Shown here piece after piece: positions 37,704-45,816 of a DNA stretch of 64,000 nucleotides. Position numbers and translations under genes: made by a program. Origin of the DNA: Corallococcus caeni (lineage in GTDB: Bacteria > Myxococcota > Myxococcia > Myxococcales > Myxococcaceae); contig NZ_BTTW01000003.1 of assembly GCF_036245865.1 (NCBI RefSeq), positions 868,001 through 932,000 of the forward strand. Direction: 5' to 3'. Position 1 is the first letter of the stretch. Each line of letters starts with the position of its first letter. The notes beneath the pieces are model-generated. The model was not told where the DNA came from. It did no database searches and was given only the letters and a program-made list of their open reading frames with translations.

Positions 37704-37783
37704 GCATTCCCCGCGCCGGGGTCTTCATGCCGCGCGCTTCGTGAGTGAACCCCGGCGCCGGGCTGGTAGGGTCCGCGCCCGCG

Positions 37784-38848
37784 ATGAGCCAGAGCCTGAC
37801 CTTGCTTGCGGGCCCCGACGCCCTGCGCATCCTCCGGGAGCGCGGACTGCGCGCGGAGGACGTGGACATCCTTCCGGGCGCTTCGGGAGGACCGAAGTGG
37901 CTGGGGCTGGAGGGAATCGACCGCGTCCTCTTCGGCGAGCTCCTCCAGCAGCCGCGCACCCGGCCGCTGCACCTCATCGGCAGCTCCATCGGGAGCTGGC
38001 GGCTGGCGTGCCTGGCGCAGAAGGATCCGGTGGCCGCGCTCAGGCGCTTCGCGGACGCGTACCTGGAGCAGCGCTATCCGGTGAAGCCCCCGCCCTCGCT
38101 GGTCAGCGAGGTGAGCGCCACCGTCCTCGAAGCGCTCCTGGGTCCGGACGGCGCGGAGCAGATCCTGACGCACCCGTGGGCGCGGCTGCACGTGGTGACG
38201 ACCCGGTGCAAGGGCCTGCTGGCGTCGGAACAGTCCAGCGTGCAGCTCGCGGGCTTCGTGCTGGGCGCACTGGCGAACGCGGTGAGCCGCCGGACGCTCG
38301 GGCTCTACATGGAGCGCGTGGTCTTCCACACCGCTGGGGACAGCAGTCCCTTCGCCGGACTCAAGGACCTGCCGTCGGTCCACCGCCCCCTCACCCGCGA
38401 CAATCTGCGGCCGGCGCTCATCGCGTCGGGTTCCATTCCGCTGGTGCTCGCGGGCGTCCATGACATCCCGGGTGCGCCTGCCGGTACGTACCGGGATGGC
38501 GGCGTCGTCGACTACCACCTGGACGTCGACTACGGCGCGGGTGATGGACTGGTGCTCTACCCGCACTTCTATCCGTACGTCGTGCCCGGCTGGTTCGACA
38601 AGTCGCTCAAGTGGCGCCGCGCGGGCCCGCTCAACTTCCGCCGCGCGCTGATCATCACGCCGTCACCCGCGCATCTGGCGCGGCTGCCCGGTGGGCGCAT
38701 CCCGGACCGTTCCGACTTCACGAACATGAAGGCCGAGGACCGCATCCGCGCGTGGAAGCAGGTGCTGACCGAGGGCGACCGCATGGCCGACGAGCTGCGC
38801 GAGTTGCTCGCCACCGGCCGCATCGCGGATCACGTCCAGGCGCTGTAG
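37784..38848 (+). CDS. Patatin-like phospholipase family protein
   Basis: A 354-residue protein with patatin elements: Gly-rich oxyanion loop GASGGPKWLG (about 31-40), nucleophile elbow GSSIGSW (Ser about 65) and YRDGGVVDYH (Asp of the Ser-Asp dyad, DGG box). This layout is typical of lipid acyl hydrolases; no signal peptide, so it is probably cytoplasmic. Substrate unknown. The ATG at 37784 is chosen; the upstream part of the frame reads through a non-conserved leader. Convergent with the esterase gene, only 13 bases between stops. Confidence 0.82.
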   Translation: MSQSLTLLAGPDALRILRERGLRAEDVDILPGASGGPKWLGLEGIDRVLFGELLQQPRTRPLHLIGSSIGSWRLACLAQKDPVAALRRFADAYLEQRYPVKPPPSLVSEVSATVLEALLGPDGAEQILTHPWARLHVVTTRCKGLLASEQSSVQLAGFVLGALANAVSRRTLGLYMERVVFHTAGDSSPFAGLKDLPSVHRPLTRDNLRPALIASGSIPLVLAGVHDIPGAPAGTYRDGGVVDYHLDVDYGAGDGLVLYPHFYPYVVPGWFDKSLKWRRAGPLNFRRALIITPSPAHLARLPGGRIPDRSDFTNMKAEDRIRAWKQVLTEGDRMADELRELLATGRIADHVQAL

Positions 38849-38861
38849 CGCGCGGCCCCGC

Positions 38862-40073
38862 TCAGGCGAGCCACGTGCGCAGCGCGGCGTAGACTTCCGG
38901 GTGGTCGAGCAGGTCCATGTGGTTCGCGCCCAGGATGATGCGCTGGTTCGCTTCCGGGAACCGCAGCGTCAGCTCCGGCTGTGCATGGCGCCCGAGCGCG
39001 CTGTCCACGGGGACCAGTCCGTCACCGGGCAGCCGCTCCGCCATTGCCTTCGCGGTGGTCGCCGCGACCGCGTAGCACTCCACGCCCTCCGGCAGCATGA
39101 GGCCGCGCCGCGCATCCCCACCCCACCCGAAGCGCTCCCGCCCCTCCCAGTGCGCGTCGAGCACGTTGCCGAAGCGCAGGTCCGTGACCCCGGCACTGCG
39201 GATCCGTCCCAGGCGCGCGAACGGCGCGCTGTAGGGACTGATTTCCAGCAGCACGTCCACCCAGCTTCCACCGCGCTCCAGCGGCGATCCGTGGTGGGGT
39301 GAACCCAGGCAGACGAGCCCACTCAGCAAGGGACGCCAGCCATGCCCCGCCGCCTCCGCCGTGAGGCACGCGCTCCGGGCCACGAGTCCCCCCATGCTGT
39401 GGCCCACGAGCGTCAGCGATTCGAGCGGCACGGGCCAGCAGGACACGAGCTGCTCCAGCAGCTCCGAGAACGCGCGCCCGTTCCGCGAGATGTGCAGACC
39501 GCTGTTGTAGTGGAGATACACAGGCGTGAAGCCCAGGTCGCGTGCCAGCGCCGCGCCATGGTCATGCCCCCGCCGGCTCCATTGCAGGTCGTTCATCGAC
39601 GAGCCATGGACCAGCACGAGCAGCCGGCTCCCCGCCTGTGGAAGGGCTTCGCGCAGGGCCTCGGGCTCCAGGCGCAGCGGCTGCCCGTGGACCCGGAACG
39701 CCATCGGGATGGCGAGCGGGTTGCCCTCCTCCGCCAGCGCATCCCCCAGCACGCCGTTCAGCGCGGAGACCACCGCCTCCCGCTGGGGGCCGGGGGCGCT
39801 GTCACCCAGCCACGGCGAGAGCTGCGCGAGCACGGCATCGAGCCCCGCCCCGACGTGCCGGGTGACGCCCTGGAGCGTTCCGTAAAGCCACCCCGTCACG
39901 GCCCGCACCGGGCGCTCCAGCGGCCTGCCCAGCACGGCCGGTCCACTGGCGATCGTGCAGTGCATCTCCTCCACGAGCCCCATCACGCCCCGGGTGGCCT
40001 GAACCGCCAGGCGGCTGGCCCCACGCAAGACGTCGGCGTTCTTCCGCACTCCCGGCGATGACTGGCTGCTCAT
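38862..40073 (-). CDS. Alpha/beta-hydrolase (lipase/esterase-like)
   Basis: A 403-residue protein. The first 120 residues are helical; the hydrolase core begins at LLVLVHGSSMNDLQW (HGSS oxyanion motif), with nucleophile motif LVGHSMGGLVAR (Ser about 222), SPHHGSPLERGG after it, GDGLVPVDSALG (acid region) and a C-terminal HMDLLDHPEVYAALRTWL with the likely catalytic His. This is typical of PGAP1/triacylglycerol-lipase-like enzymes. Start at ATG 40073 is favoured by GGAGG 8 bases upstream; ATG at 40088 is an alternative. An 18-bp palindrome lies upstream at 40110-40127. Confidence 0.82.
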   Translation of the reverse strand: MSSQSSPGVRKNADVLRGASRLAVQATRGVMGLVEEMHCTIASGPAVLGRPLERPVRAVTGWLYGTLQGVTRHVGAGLDAVLAQLSPWLGDSAPGPQREAVVSALNGVLGDALAEEGNPLAIPMAFRVHGQPLRLEPEALREALPQAGSRLLVLVHGSSMNDLQWSRRGHDHGAALARDLGFTPVYLHYNSGLHISRNGRAFSELLEQLVSCWPVPLESLTLVGHSMGGLVARSACLTAEAAGHGWRPLLSGLVCLGSPHHGSPLERGGSWVDVLLEISPYSAPFARLGRIRSAGVTDLRFGNVLDAHWEGRERFGWGGDARRGLMLPEGVECYAVAATTAKAMAERLPGDGLVPVDSALGRHAQPELTLRFPEANQRIILGANHMDLLDHPEVYAALRTWLA

Positions 40074-40093
40074 GGCTCGCGCCTCCATGGCCA

Positions 40094-40127
40094 AACCTAC
40101 CGGACCGTAACCTACCCAACCGTAGGT
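40094..40127 (-). promoter_or_regulatory. Operator-like palindrome and direct repeats before the esterase gene
   Basis: ACCTACCCAACCGTAGGT at 40110-40127 is a perfect 6-6-6 inverted repeat (ACCTAC/GTAGGT). A related AACCTACCGGACCG precedes it at 40094-40107, repeating at a 15-base period. Such sites are typical of TetR-family operators, but no TetR gene is in this window. Confidence 0.5.
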
Positions 40128-40133
40128 CCAGGG

Positions 40134-40769
40134 TCAAACGGGGGACCGTTTCAAGCGCTCCAGCTCGTCGCGCAGGGCCCGGTTCTCGGCGCGGAGCGTG
40201 TGGAGCTCGCTCACCATCGGGCGCATCGCGGTGTCGACTTCGGCCTCGGTGAACCTTGGCGTGATGTGCTGGGGACAGTTCCAGTCGAAGCCTTCGAGCT
40301 TGAGCACGAAGCCGCGCTCGACCTTCGCGCCGTACCCGGGGACCGCCAGGCGATCGAGCGTGGCGGCATCCGTTTCGCGAGTGATGACGGACGCGCGCGC
40401 CAGGACCTTCAGGCGCGCCCGGTTCGGGTAGTCCACGAAGATGAGCGCGACCCGGTCGTTCTCGCTGACGTTGCCCGCGGAGATGTACTGCTTGTTCCCC
40501 CGGTAGTCCGCGAAGCCCAGCGTATGGGCGTCCAGCACCCGGACGAAGCCCTGGGGCCCGCCCCGGTGCTGGATGTAGGGCCAGCCGTTGGAGCCGATGC
40601 TCGCCATGTAGAAGCTGTCGCGCTGCGAGAGGAACTCCGCCTCGTCGTCGGTGAGCACATCCGGCGCGTCTCCCGTTCGCTCGACACGGGCGTAGGCCGC
40701 GCGGCTGCCGAACTGTTCCTGGAGCGCCTTGACCGCGGGGGTGAAGGCGAGTTTTGCGAATCGTCCCAT
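40134..40769 (-). CDS. Pyridoxamine 5'-phosphate oxidase-like FMN-binding protein
   Basis: A 211-residue protein with a split-barrel flavin-binding fold: FYMASIGSNGWPYIQHRGGPQGFVRVLD (strands 1-3 with the FMN-phosphate loop), FADYRGNKQYISAGNVSENDRVALIFVDYPNRARLKV (core strands). The C-terminus ends with a heptad-like coiled coil (ELHTLRAENRALRDELERLK). Such proteins are often FMN- or F420-dependent reductases or flavin reservoirs; the activity is undetermined. It is divergent from the LysR gene, a common arrangement for a regulator and its target. ATG 40769 is preferred over GTG 40775. Confidence 0.82.
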   Translation of the reverse strand: MGRFAKLAFTPAVKALQEQFGSRAAYARVERTGDAPDVLTDDEAEFLSQRDSFYMASIGSNGWPYIQHRGGPQGFVRVLDAHTLGFADYRGNKQYISAGNVSENDRVALIFVDYPNRARLKVLARASVITRETDAATLDRLAVPGYGAKVERGFVLKLEGFDWNCPQHITPRFTEAEVDTAMRPMVSELHTLRAENRALRDELERLKRSPV

Positions 40770-40828
40770 GGCCACTATTTCTAGCCATCCAGGGCCGTGA
40801 AATAATCAGTCGGTCTGGCAAGGCTTTG

Positions 40829-40843
40829 TTGCCACTTTCGCAA
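40829..40843 (+). promoter_or_regulatory. LysR-type box (T-N11-A) between the divergent PNPOx and LysR genes
   Basis: TTGCCACTTTCGCAA: arms TTGC/GCAA around 7 bases contain the T-N11-A core of LysR binding sites. It lies just before the LysR start at 40849 and within the 79-base divergent gap, so autoregulation and control of the PNPOx gene are plausible (inference). Confidence 0.45.
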
Positions 40844-40848
40844 GAATC

Positions 40849-41772
40849 ATGGACCAGCTCTTCACGCTCCGGACGTTCGTCGCCGTGGCCCGGCAGGGAA
40901 GCTTCACGGCCGCCTCCCGCAGGCTCCGCATCTCCCCTTCCGTGGCGACGCGGGCCATTGCCCAGTTGGAGGAGCGCCTGGGCCTCGCGCTCCTCACCCG
41001 CACCACCCGCTCCGTGCGGCTCACCGAGCGCGGTCAGGTCTACCTGGAGAGCTGCCAGCGGTTGCTCGAGGACATGGACGAAGCCGAGCGCCACGTCCGG
41101 GGTGAGAACGCCGAGCCACGAGGCGAGCTCAGCCTCTCCGCGCCCATCGTCTTCGGGAGGCTCCACGTCCTACCGGTGGTCCAGGAGCTGCTCGCCGCGC
41201 ATCCGGCGCTGTCCGTCCGGTTGCACCTGTCGGACCGGAACCAGCACCTCGTGGACGAAGGCATCGACGCGGCCGTGCGCCTGGGGGACCTGAAGGACAG
41301 CGGGCTGATCGCCCTCAAGGTAGGCACCGTCCGCCGCGTGCTGGTGGCCAGCCCTCGGTACGTGAAGCGGCGAGGGACGCCCCGGTCGCCCGCCGAGCTG
41401 ATCCGCCACGAGCTGATCGCCTTCGAGAACCTCGACGCGACGAACGAGTGGCGCTTCGGCGAGAAGGAGAAGCCGGTCCGCGTCCAGCCCCGCCTCATCC
41501 TCAACAGCGCCGACACGGCCATCGCGGCGGCGGAGCGGGGAATGGGCATCGCGCGCACGCTCTCGTACCAGGTGGCGGATGCCGTGCTCGCGGGACGCCT
41601 GGTCCTGCTCCTCGGGGCCTTCGCGCCACCGCCGGTCCCTGTGAGCCTCATCTACCCCGGACGCCGCAGTGCCTCCGCGAACGTGGGCGCGTTCGTCCGC
41701 ACGGCGCGCAGCCACTTCGAGGAGCACCCGCTCCTGCCCGTCGAGGCGTGGCGCGCGTCCCGAGGCACTTGA
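40849..41772 (+). CDS. LysR-family transcriptional regulator
   Basis: A 307-residue regulator. N-terminal winged HTH (residues 1-65): MDQLFTLRTFVAVARQGSFT, then SPSVATRAIAQLEERLG as the recognition helix. Residues 85-300 form the periplasmic-binding-like effector domain, similar to the CrgA/DsdC-like group that ends in YPGRRSASANVGAFVRTARSHF. Effector unknown. It probably controls the divergent PNPOx gene. The last 80 bases of this gene (41680-41760) recur at 43099-43179, next to a second locus; see the remnant entry. Confidence 0.92.
   Translation: MDQLFTLRTFVAVARQGSFTAASRRLRISPSVATRAIAQLEERLGLALLTRTTRSVRLTERGQVYLESCQRLLEDMDEAERHVRGENAEPRGELSLSAPIVFGRLHVLPVVQELLAAHPALSVRLHLSDRNQHLVDEGIDAAVRLGDLKDSGLIALKVGTVRRVLVASPRYVKRRGTPRSPAELIRHELIAFENLDATNEWRFGEKEKPVRVQPRLILNSADTAIAAAERGMGIARTLSYQVADAVLAGRLVLLLGAFAPPPVPVSLIYPGRRSASANVGAFVRTARSHFEEHPLLPVEAWRASRGT
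41680..41760 (+). repeat. Direct repeat, copy 1 (3' end of the LysR gene)
   Basis: An 81-base stretch about 90% identical by eye to 43099-43179 in the same orientation, 1419 bases apart. Together they bracket the GNAT-MarR gene pair. Confidence 0.75.
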
Positions 41773-41841
41773 GGTGCCTGCCTCAGCCCGCGATGTTCAG
41801 TTCGAAGACGTTGCGCTGAGGACCTTCCCACGCTCGCTGGC

Positions 41842-42525
41842 TCACCCGTTGGGGTCCCGCTCCAGGACCGCCACATGGACCTCCGCACGCACCTCGAAAC
41901 CGAGGCTGCGGTAGAGCGCAATGGCAGAGGTATTGGTCGTCCACGCATGCAGGAAGGCACGGTCACCGCGCTGCTGAATGGCCGCGACAACGGCTGTCGA
42001 CAGTCGGCGTGCCAGACCCTGCCCCCGGAAGTCCGGATGGGTGCAGACCCCGCTCACCTCTGTGTGGCCGGGGAAACGCATGCGCTCCCCCGCCATGGCG
42101 ACGAGCCTGCCGCCACGCCGGATGCCCACAAAGCGCCCCATCCGATGCGTTCGAGCCAGGAAGGGACCGGGCTCGGTCAGCGAGGCCAGCGCAAGCATCT
42201 CGGGCGCGTCGGCGTCGGTGAGCGGTTCAATCTCGGTCTCGCGCTCTTCGGTCAGCCGCCGGGTAGCGACCATCTGCACGCCACCGGCGGTCTTGATGGC
42301 GCGCAGACCCGCTGGCACCAGGACAGGAGGCACCTGTAGGACGTAGACCCGTTCACCGGGACGCACCAGTGCCGCGAGCGCCGCCTGGGCTTCGGGCGCG
42401 TCATCCCGCGCCGAGGCGAAGAGGTTGACGTCTGGAACGAACCGTCTGGCACGCGCGTCGCCTTCGGCCACCGAGACGTGGAATGTGGTGAGGGATGCCC
42501 AGACAGGACGGTCGAGTTCAGTCAT
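41842..42525 (-). CDS. GNAT-family acetyltransferase
   Basis: A 227-residue protein. The C-terminal half is a GNAT fold of the FR47 type: VAMAGERMRFPG, SGVCTHPDFRGQGLARRL (motif A, Q/RxxGxG/A for acetyl-CoA) and AFLHAWTTNTSAIALYRSLGFEVRAEV (motif B). The N-terminal half is degenerate, probably a second GNAT-like lobe. Acetyl-acceptor unknown. AAGGAG lies upstream of ATG 42525; the first 8 bases overlap the MarR stop, so the two genes are translationally coupled. Confidence 0.85.
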   Translation of the reverse strand: MTELDRPVWASLTTFHVSVAEGDARARRFVPDVNLFASARDDAPEAQAALAALVRPGERVYVLQVPPVLVPAGLRAIKTAGGVQMVATRRLTEERETEIEPLTDADAPEMLALASLTEPGPFLARTHRMGRFVGIRRGGRLVAMAGERMRFPGHTEVSGVCTHPDFRGQGLARRLSTAVVAAIQQRGDRAFLHAWTTNTSAIALYRSLGFEVRAEVHVAVLERDPNG

Positions 42526-43030
42526 GCCGACGAGCTCCTTTCGCGAGCCGGGCCGCACGGGCGGCGAGTGGCAGCTCCTCGAGGGCGTCCTCCAATACGG
42601 CCAGCTGCCCAAGGAGGCGTCCCGGATCATCGCCGCAGGCCTCGCGCACCGCGGCCTCGATGAGCGGGAACGTGTGCCGCTTCAAGCGCGCCAACAGGCT
42701 CCGGCCGGCCGGGGTCAGCTCGATGACGCGCGCGCGACCATCGTCCTCGGCAGCACCCGAGCGAACCAATCCCGCGGCCTCGAGCGCGCCCGTCATGCGC
42801 GTCACACCTGGCTGCGTCACACCGAGGGCACGCGAGAGGTCGCCAACGGTCATCGCCCCACCGCTGTCCAGCGCCGCCAGCGGTGGCAGGTGCGAGGCGG
42901 GCACCGGCACCTTCGCCTCGTCGAGAACGACCTGCGCGTGCGCCTGAAGTCGATCTCCCAGGCGCTTCAGACGTGTGCCGAGCGCAAGGTGGCCGAGCCC
43001 CCTCAGGGCATCTTCGTTCGAGCCTGCCAT
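42518..43030 (-). CDS. MarR-family transcriptional regulator
   Basis: A 170-residue MarR protein: helices at 15-55, then the winged helix AMTVGDLSRALGVTQPGVTRMTGALEAAGLVRSGAAEDDGRARVIELTPAG (recognition helix QPGVTRMTGALEA, wing EDDGRARV). MarR proteins bind palindromes as dimers and are released by small ligands. It is the first gene of a two-gene operon with the GNAT enzyme, and an ATAAC-TT-GTTAT palindrome lies 11 bases before its start, suiting autorepression. Confidence 0.92.
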   Translation of the reverse strand: MAGSNEDALRGLGHLALGTRLKRLGDRLQAHAQVVLDEAKVPVPASHLPPLAALDSGGAMTVGDLSRALGVTQPGVTRMTGALEAAGLVRSGAAEDDGRARVIELTPAGRSLLARLKRHTFPLIEAAVREACGDDPGRLLGQLAVLEDALEELPLAARAARLAKGARRHD

Positions 43031-43040
43031 GGGGATTTAC

Positions 43041-43052
43041 ATAACTTGTTAT
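43041..43052 (-). promoter_or_regulatory. Likely MarR operator
   Basis: ATAACTTGTTAT: perfect 5-bp arms around TT, 11 bases upstream of the marR-type start codon, in an A+T-rich patch of otherwise GC-rich DNA. Confidence 0.6.
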
Positions 43053-43083
43053 CCAATTCGGCGCAAACGCCTCGGCGCGGGCC

Positions 43084-43190
43084 ATGGCTGCCCGTGGCAA
43101 CGTGGGCGCGCTCGTTCGCACAGCGCGCAGCCGCTTCGAAGAGCCCTCGCTCCCGCCCGTCGAGGCGTGGCGCGCGTCCAGGCCCACGCG
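43084..43190 (+). pseudogene. 3' remnant of a LysR-family gene
   Basis: The forward frame here reads ARGNVGALVRTARSRFEEPS and PPVEAWRAS, matching the C-terminus of the LysR protein encoded at 40849-41772 (SANVGAFVRTARSHFEEH, PVEAWRAS). There is no upstream LysR sequence; only the last 30 or so codons remain. The fragment lies directly behind the MarR promoter and before the tRNA terminator. Confidence 0.7.
43099..43179 (+). repeat. Direct repeat, copy 2 (LysR remnant)
   Basis: Matches 41680-41760; eight differences by eye in 81 bases. Confidence 0.75.
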
Positions 43191-43207
43191 TGGCGAACCC
43201 AGCGCGG

Positions 43208-43243
43208 AAAAGAGAAAGGGCCCCGGCGTTTCCACCGGGGCCC
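43208..43243 (-). terminator. Rho-independent terminator of the initiator tRNA operon
   Basis: On the minus strand GGGCCCCGG pairs perfectly with CCGGGGCCC (8-base loop), followed by TTTCTCTTTT. It lies 9 bases after the first tRNA gene. Confidence 0.9.
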
Positions 43244-43250
43244 TCTCAGA

Positions 43251-43325
<75 letters not shown>

Positions 43326-43362
43326 TCACCGTGACGCGGTACTGCTGCTCTCGATTTGAACA

Positions 43363-43394
43363 CCCGGAGTCGAAACTTTCATTTCGACTCCGGG
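43363..43394 (-). terminator. Hairpin between the two initiator tRNA genes
   Basis: Perfect 13-bp stem (CCCGGAGTCGAAA and complement) with a 6-base loop. The T run (CTTTTC) follows on the plus strand; on the minus strand TGTTCAAATC follows. It can act as attenuator or as an RNase processing element between the tRNAs. Confidence 0.6.
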
Positions 43395-43402
43395 CTTTTC
43401 AA

Positions 43403-43477
<75 letters not shown>

Positions 43478-43492
43478 GCGAGAACGAGAGGG

Positions 43493-43521
43493 TAAGTACC
43501 GAAGCCCCTCGCTACCGTCAA
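43493..43521 (-). promoter_or_regulatory. Sigma70-type promoter of the tRNA-fMet genes
   Basis: TTGACG (43516-43521), 17-base spacer, TACTTA (43493-43498) on the minus strand, with the tRNA 5' end 16 bases after the -10 box. Near-consensus boxes and spacing. Confidence 0.8.
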
Positions 43522-43579
43522 CACCTATCTCGGCGCCCCATCGCATTGTCGCGACGAGCGCCGAGAAGGCGTGACGCCA

Positions 43580-45589
43580 CTACTTGCCCAGCTTGCTGAG
43601 CAGATCCGCGAAGGTGCCGAAGCCCTTCTTGCCAGCGCCCTGCGGCTGCTGCGTCTTCTGCCACGCCTCGACTTCCGCGCGCTCCTCCGCGCGGACGGCC
43701 GCGGGGATGGACAGGCGGATCTTCCCGGAGGCGTCGATGTCGATGATCGCCACCTTCAGCTCCTGCCCGATGCTGAAGTGCTTGCGCATGTCCGTGCCGC
43801 GATCCGTGCCCGTCTCGCTGGCCGGGATGAGGCCCTTGCCGCCCGGGAACGCGAGGAACACGCCGTAGGGCTCCAGCCGGTCCACCTTGCCGGTGACGAC
43901 CGCGCCCACCGTGGGACGGGGCGCCGCGGGCTCCTTGGGAGCAGCGGCGGCCTTGGCCTGCTGCGCGGCACGCTCCTCGGGAGGACGCTGGGCCTCCTCC
44001 TCGGAGATGCGGCGCAGGCCGATGCGCTTGTCATTGGGGTCGATCTTCTCGACGGAGACCCAGATGACCTCGCCTTCCTTCACCGCGTCGCGCGGGTGCG
44101 CGATGCGCCGGTCGCTCAGCGCGGAGATGTGCACCAGGCCGTCCACGCCCGGGCGCAGCTCCACGAACGCGCCGAAGGGCTGGAGCCGGACGACCTTGCC
44201 CTGCATGCGGTCGCCCTCCTTGATCTCCTCCAGCGCCTTCTTGAACGGATCCTCCTGACGCGAGCGCAGCGACAGGGTGATGCGCTCCTTCTGCTTGGAC
44301 TTGTCAGGGGAGTTGGGCTGGCCCTCCTCCATGCGGAGGATCTCCACCTCCACCTCGTCGCCCTGCTTCACCACGTCGCTGGGATGCGCGACGCGCGTGT
44401 AGGAGAGCTCGGAGACGGGGATCATGCCCTCCACGCCGCCCAGGTCCACGAACACGCCGAAGTCGCGCACGCCGGAGACCTTGCCCTTGACCGTCTTGCC
44501 GACGGCCAGGTTCTTGCGCGTCTCCGTGGCCAGCCGGCGCTGCTCGTCCTCCAGCAGCGAGCGGCGCGACAGCACCACGTTGCGATCGCGCACTTCCGTC
44601 ACGCGGAACTGGAGCTTCTCGCCGATGAACTGATCCGGCTTCTCCACGAAGCGGATGTCCAGCTGGCTGATGGGGCAGAAGGCGCGCGTCTCACCGATGG
44701 CGACTTCCACGCCACCCTTGTTCACGCTGAGGACCAGGCCCTCCACCGGCATGCCGGAGGCGCGGGCCTCCGCGAGCATCGCGAAGGACGCGTTGCCCTT
44801 GGCCAGCGCGCGGCTGAGCAGGATGCCCCGGGCGCCCATCTCCACGACGTGCGCCTCCAGACGGTCACCCACGCCGAAGCGCAGGATGCCCTCGTCGTCC
44901 TTGAGCTCGCGCAGCTCGATCATCGCCTCGGACTTGGCCGAGCCGTCCAGCGACACGAACGCGGTGTCCGCGCCCAGCTGGAAGATGGTGCCGGCGACCT
45001 TCTCGCCAATGCGCACGCCGCGGCGGCCGGGAGCGCCACCGTCCTTGACCTGCGCCTCGAACATGTCCGCGAAGGACTCCGTCTCCGGGACCTCCTCGTA
45101 CAGGGGGCTGGAGGGCGCGGGAGCCGGCGTCACCGGACGCGGCGCCGGGGCCGGCGTGGAGGCCGCGGAGGCCTGCGCGTCGGCGCCTGTCTGCTCCGCG
45201 GTCGCGGTCGCCTCGGCGGGCTTCTCACCCTCCAGGGCGCGCGTCTCGATGGAGCCCGAGGCGCGCTTCACGACCACCATGGGGCCGGAGGGACGGCGCT
45301 CGCCGCCCCCGCTGCCACCCCGGCGCTCGCCGCCACGGCCACCGCCGCGCTCACCGCCACCGCGGGGCGCGTCGCCCTGGGGACGGGGCTGCGACTGGGC
45401 GTCGCGCGGACCGCGCTCGCCGCGGCCCGGGCCGCTCTTCTCGTCGCGACCGCCACGGCCACCGCCGCGCTCGTTGCCCTGGCCCCCCGAAGGGATGCCC
45501 AGCATCACGTCGCCAAACGTGGCCTTCGGCTTCTTGGGACCGAAACCGCCAGGACCGCCCGAATTACCGCCGCTCTTCTCGTCGCTCAC
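43580..45589 (-). CDS. Five-repeat S1 RNA-binding protein (S1-like) with RGG-rich N-terminus
   Basis: A 669-residue protein. Residues 1-165 are low complexity: Gly/Arg/Ser-rich RGG-like runs, then Ala/Pro-rich. From about 190 there are five S1 OB-fold repeats: GTIFQLGADTAFVSLDG, VEGLVLSVNKGGVEVAIG, GKVSGVRDFGVFVDLGGVEG, GKVVRLQPFGAFVELRPGVDG and GKVDRLEPYGVFLAFPGGKG; repeats 3-5 have the typical [FY]GxFV and IPVSEL/HISALS signatures. It differs from ribosomal protein S1 (six repeats, no RGG part), so it may be a second S1-type protein acting in mRNA binding. The RGG part could drive RNA condensates (inference). It is downstream of murJ on the same strand with a 227-base gap. Confidence 0.85.
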   Translation of the reverse strand: MSDEKSGGNSGGPGGFGPKKPKATFGDVMLGIPSGGQGNERGGGRGGRDEKSGPGRGERGPRDAQSQPRPQGDAPRGGGERGGGRGGERRGGSGGGERRPSGPMVVVKRASGSIETRALEGEKPAEATATAEQTGADAQASAASTPAPAPRPVTPAPAPSSPLYEEVPETESFADMFEAQVKDGGAPGRRGVRIGEKVAGTIFQLGADTAFVSLDGSAKSEAMIELRELKDDEGILRFGVGDRLEAHVVEMGARGILLSRALAKGNASFAMLAEARASGMPVEGLVLSVNKGGVEVAIGETRAFCPISQLDIRFVEKPDQFIGEKLQFRVTEVRDRNVVLSRRSLLEDEQRRLATETRKNLAVGKTVKGKVSGVRDFGVFVDLGGVEGMIPVSELSYTRVAHPSDVVKQGDEVEVEILRMEEGQPNSPDKSKQKERITLSLRSRQEDPFKKALEEIKEGDRMQGKVVRLQPFGAFVELRPGVDGLVHISALSDRRIAHPRDAVKEGEVIWVSVEKIDPNDKRIGLRRISEEEAQRPPEERAAQQAKAAAAPKEPAAPRPTVGAVVTGKVDRLEPYGVFLAFPGGKGLIPASETGTDRGTDMRKHFSIGQELKVAIIDIDASGKIRLSIPAAVRAEERAEVEAWQKTQQPQGAGKKGFGTFADLLSKLGK

Positions 45590-45816
45590 TGCCGAGACCT
45601 TCCGTTGACGATTTCGACCCGGGACTTCCTTGAAGTCAGGGCCTCTTGAAAAAGGCGGCGCACTCTACACGCGCGCCATGCCCGGAGGAAGCCGCATACG
45701 GCCATCCCCCTAAAATTCGGCCTCCTATCGCAACGGAAAGGGGCCTGTCGTGCATTCCGTTTGAGCTCCCAGCCACCGCCTGGAAGGCAGCCGTCCCACC
45801 GGGCGCCGCGCCGCGT

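Noticed and set aside
41781-41821. CCTCAGC/GCTGAGG inverted repeat as terminator between LysR and GNAT genes
   Set aside because: Loop of 27 bases, no T run; too weak to call.
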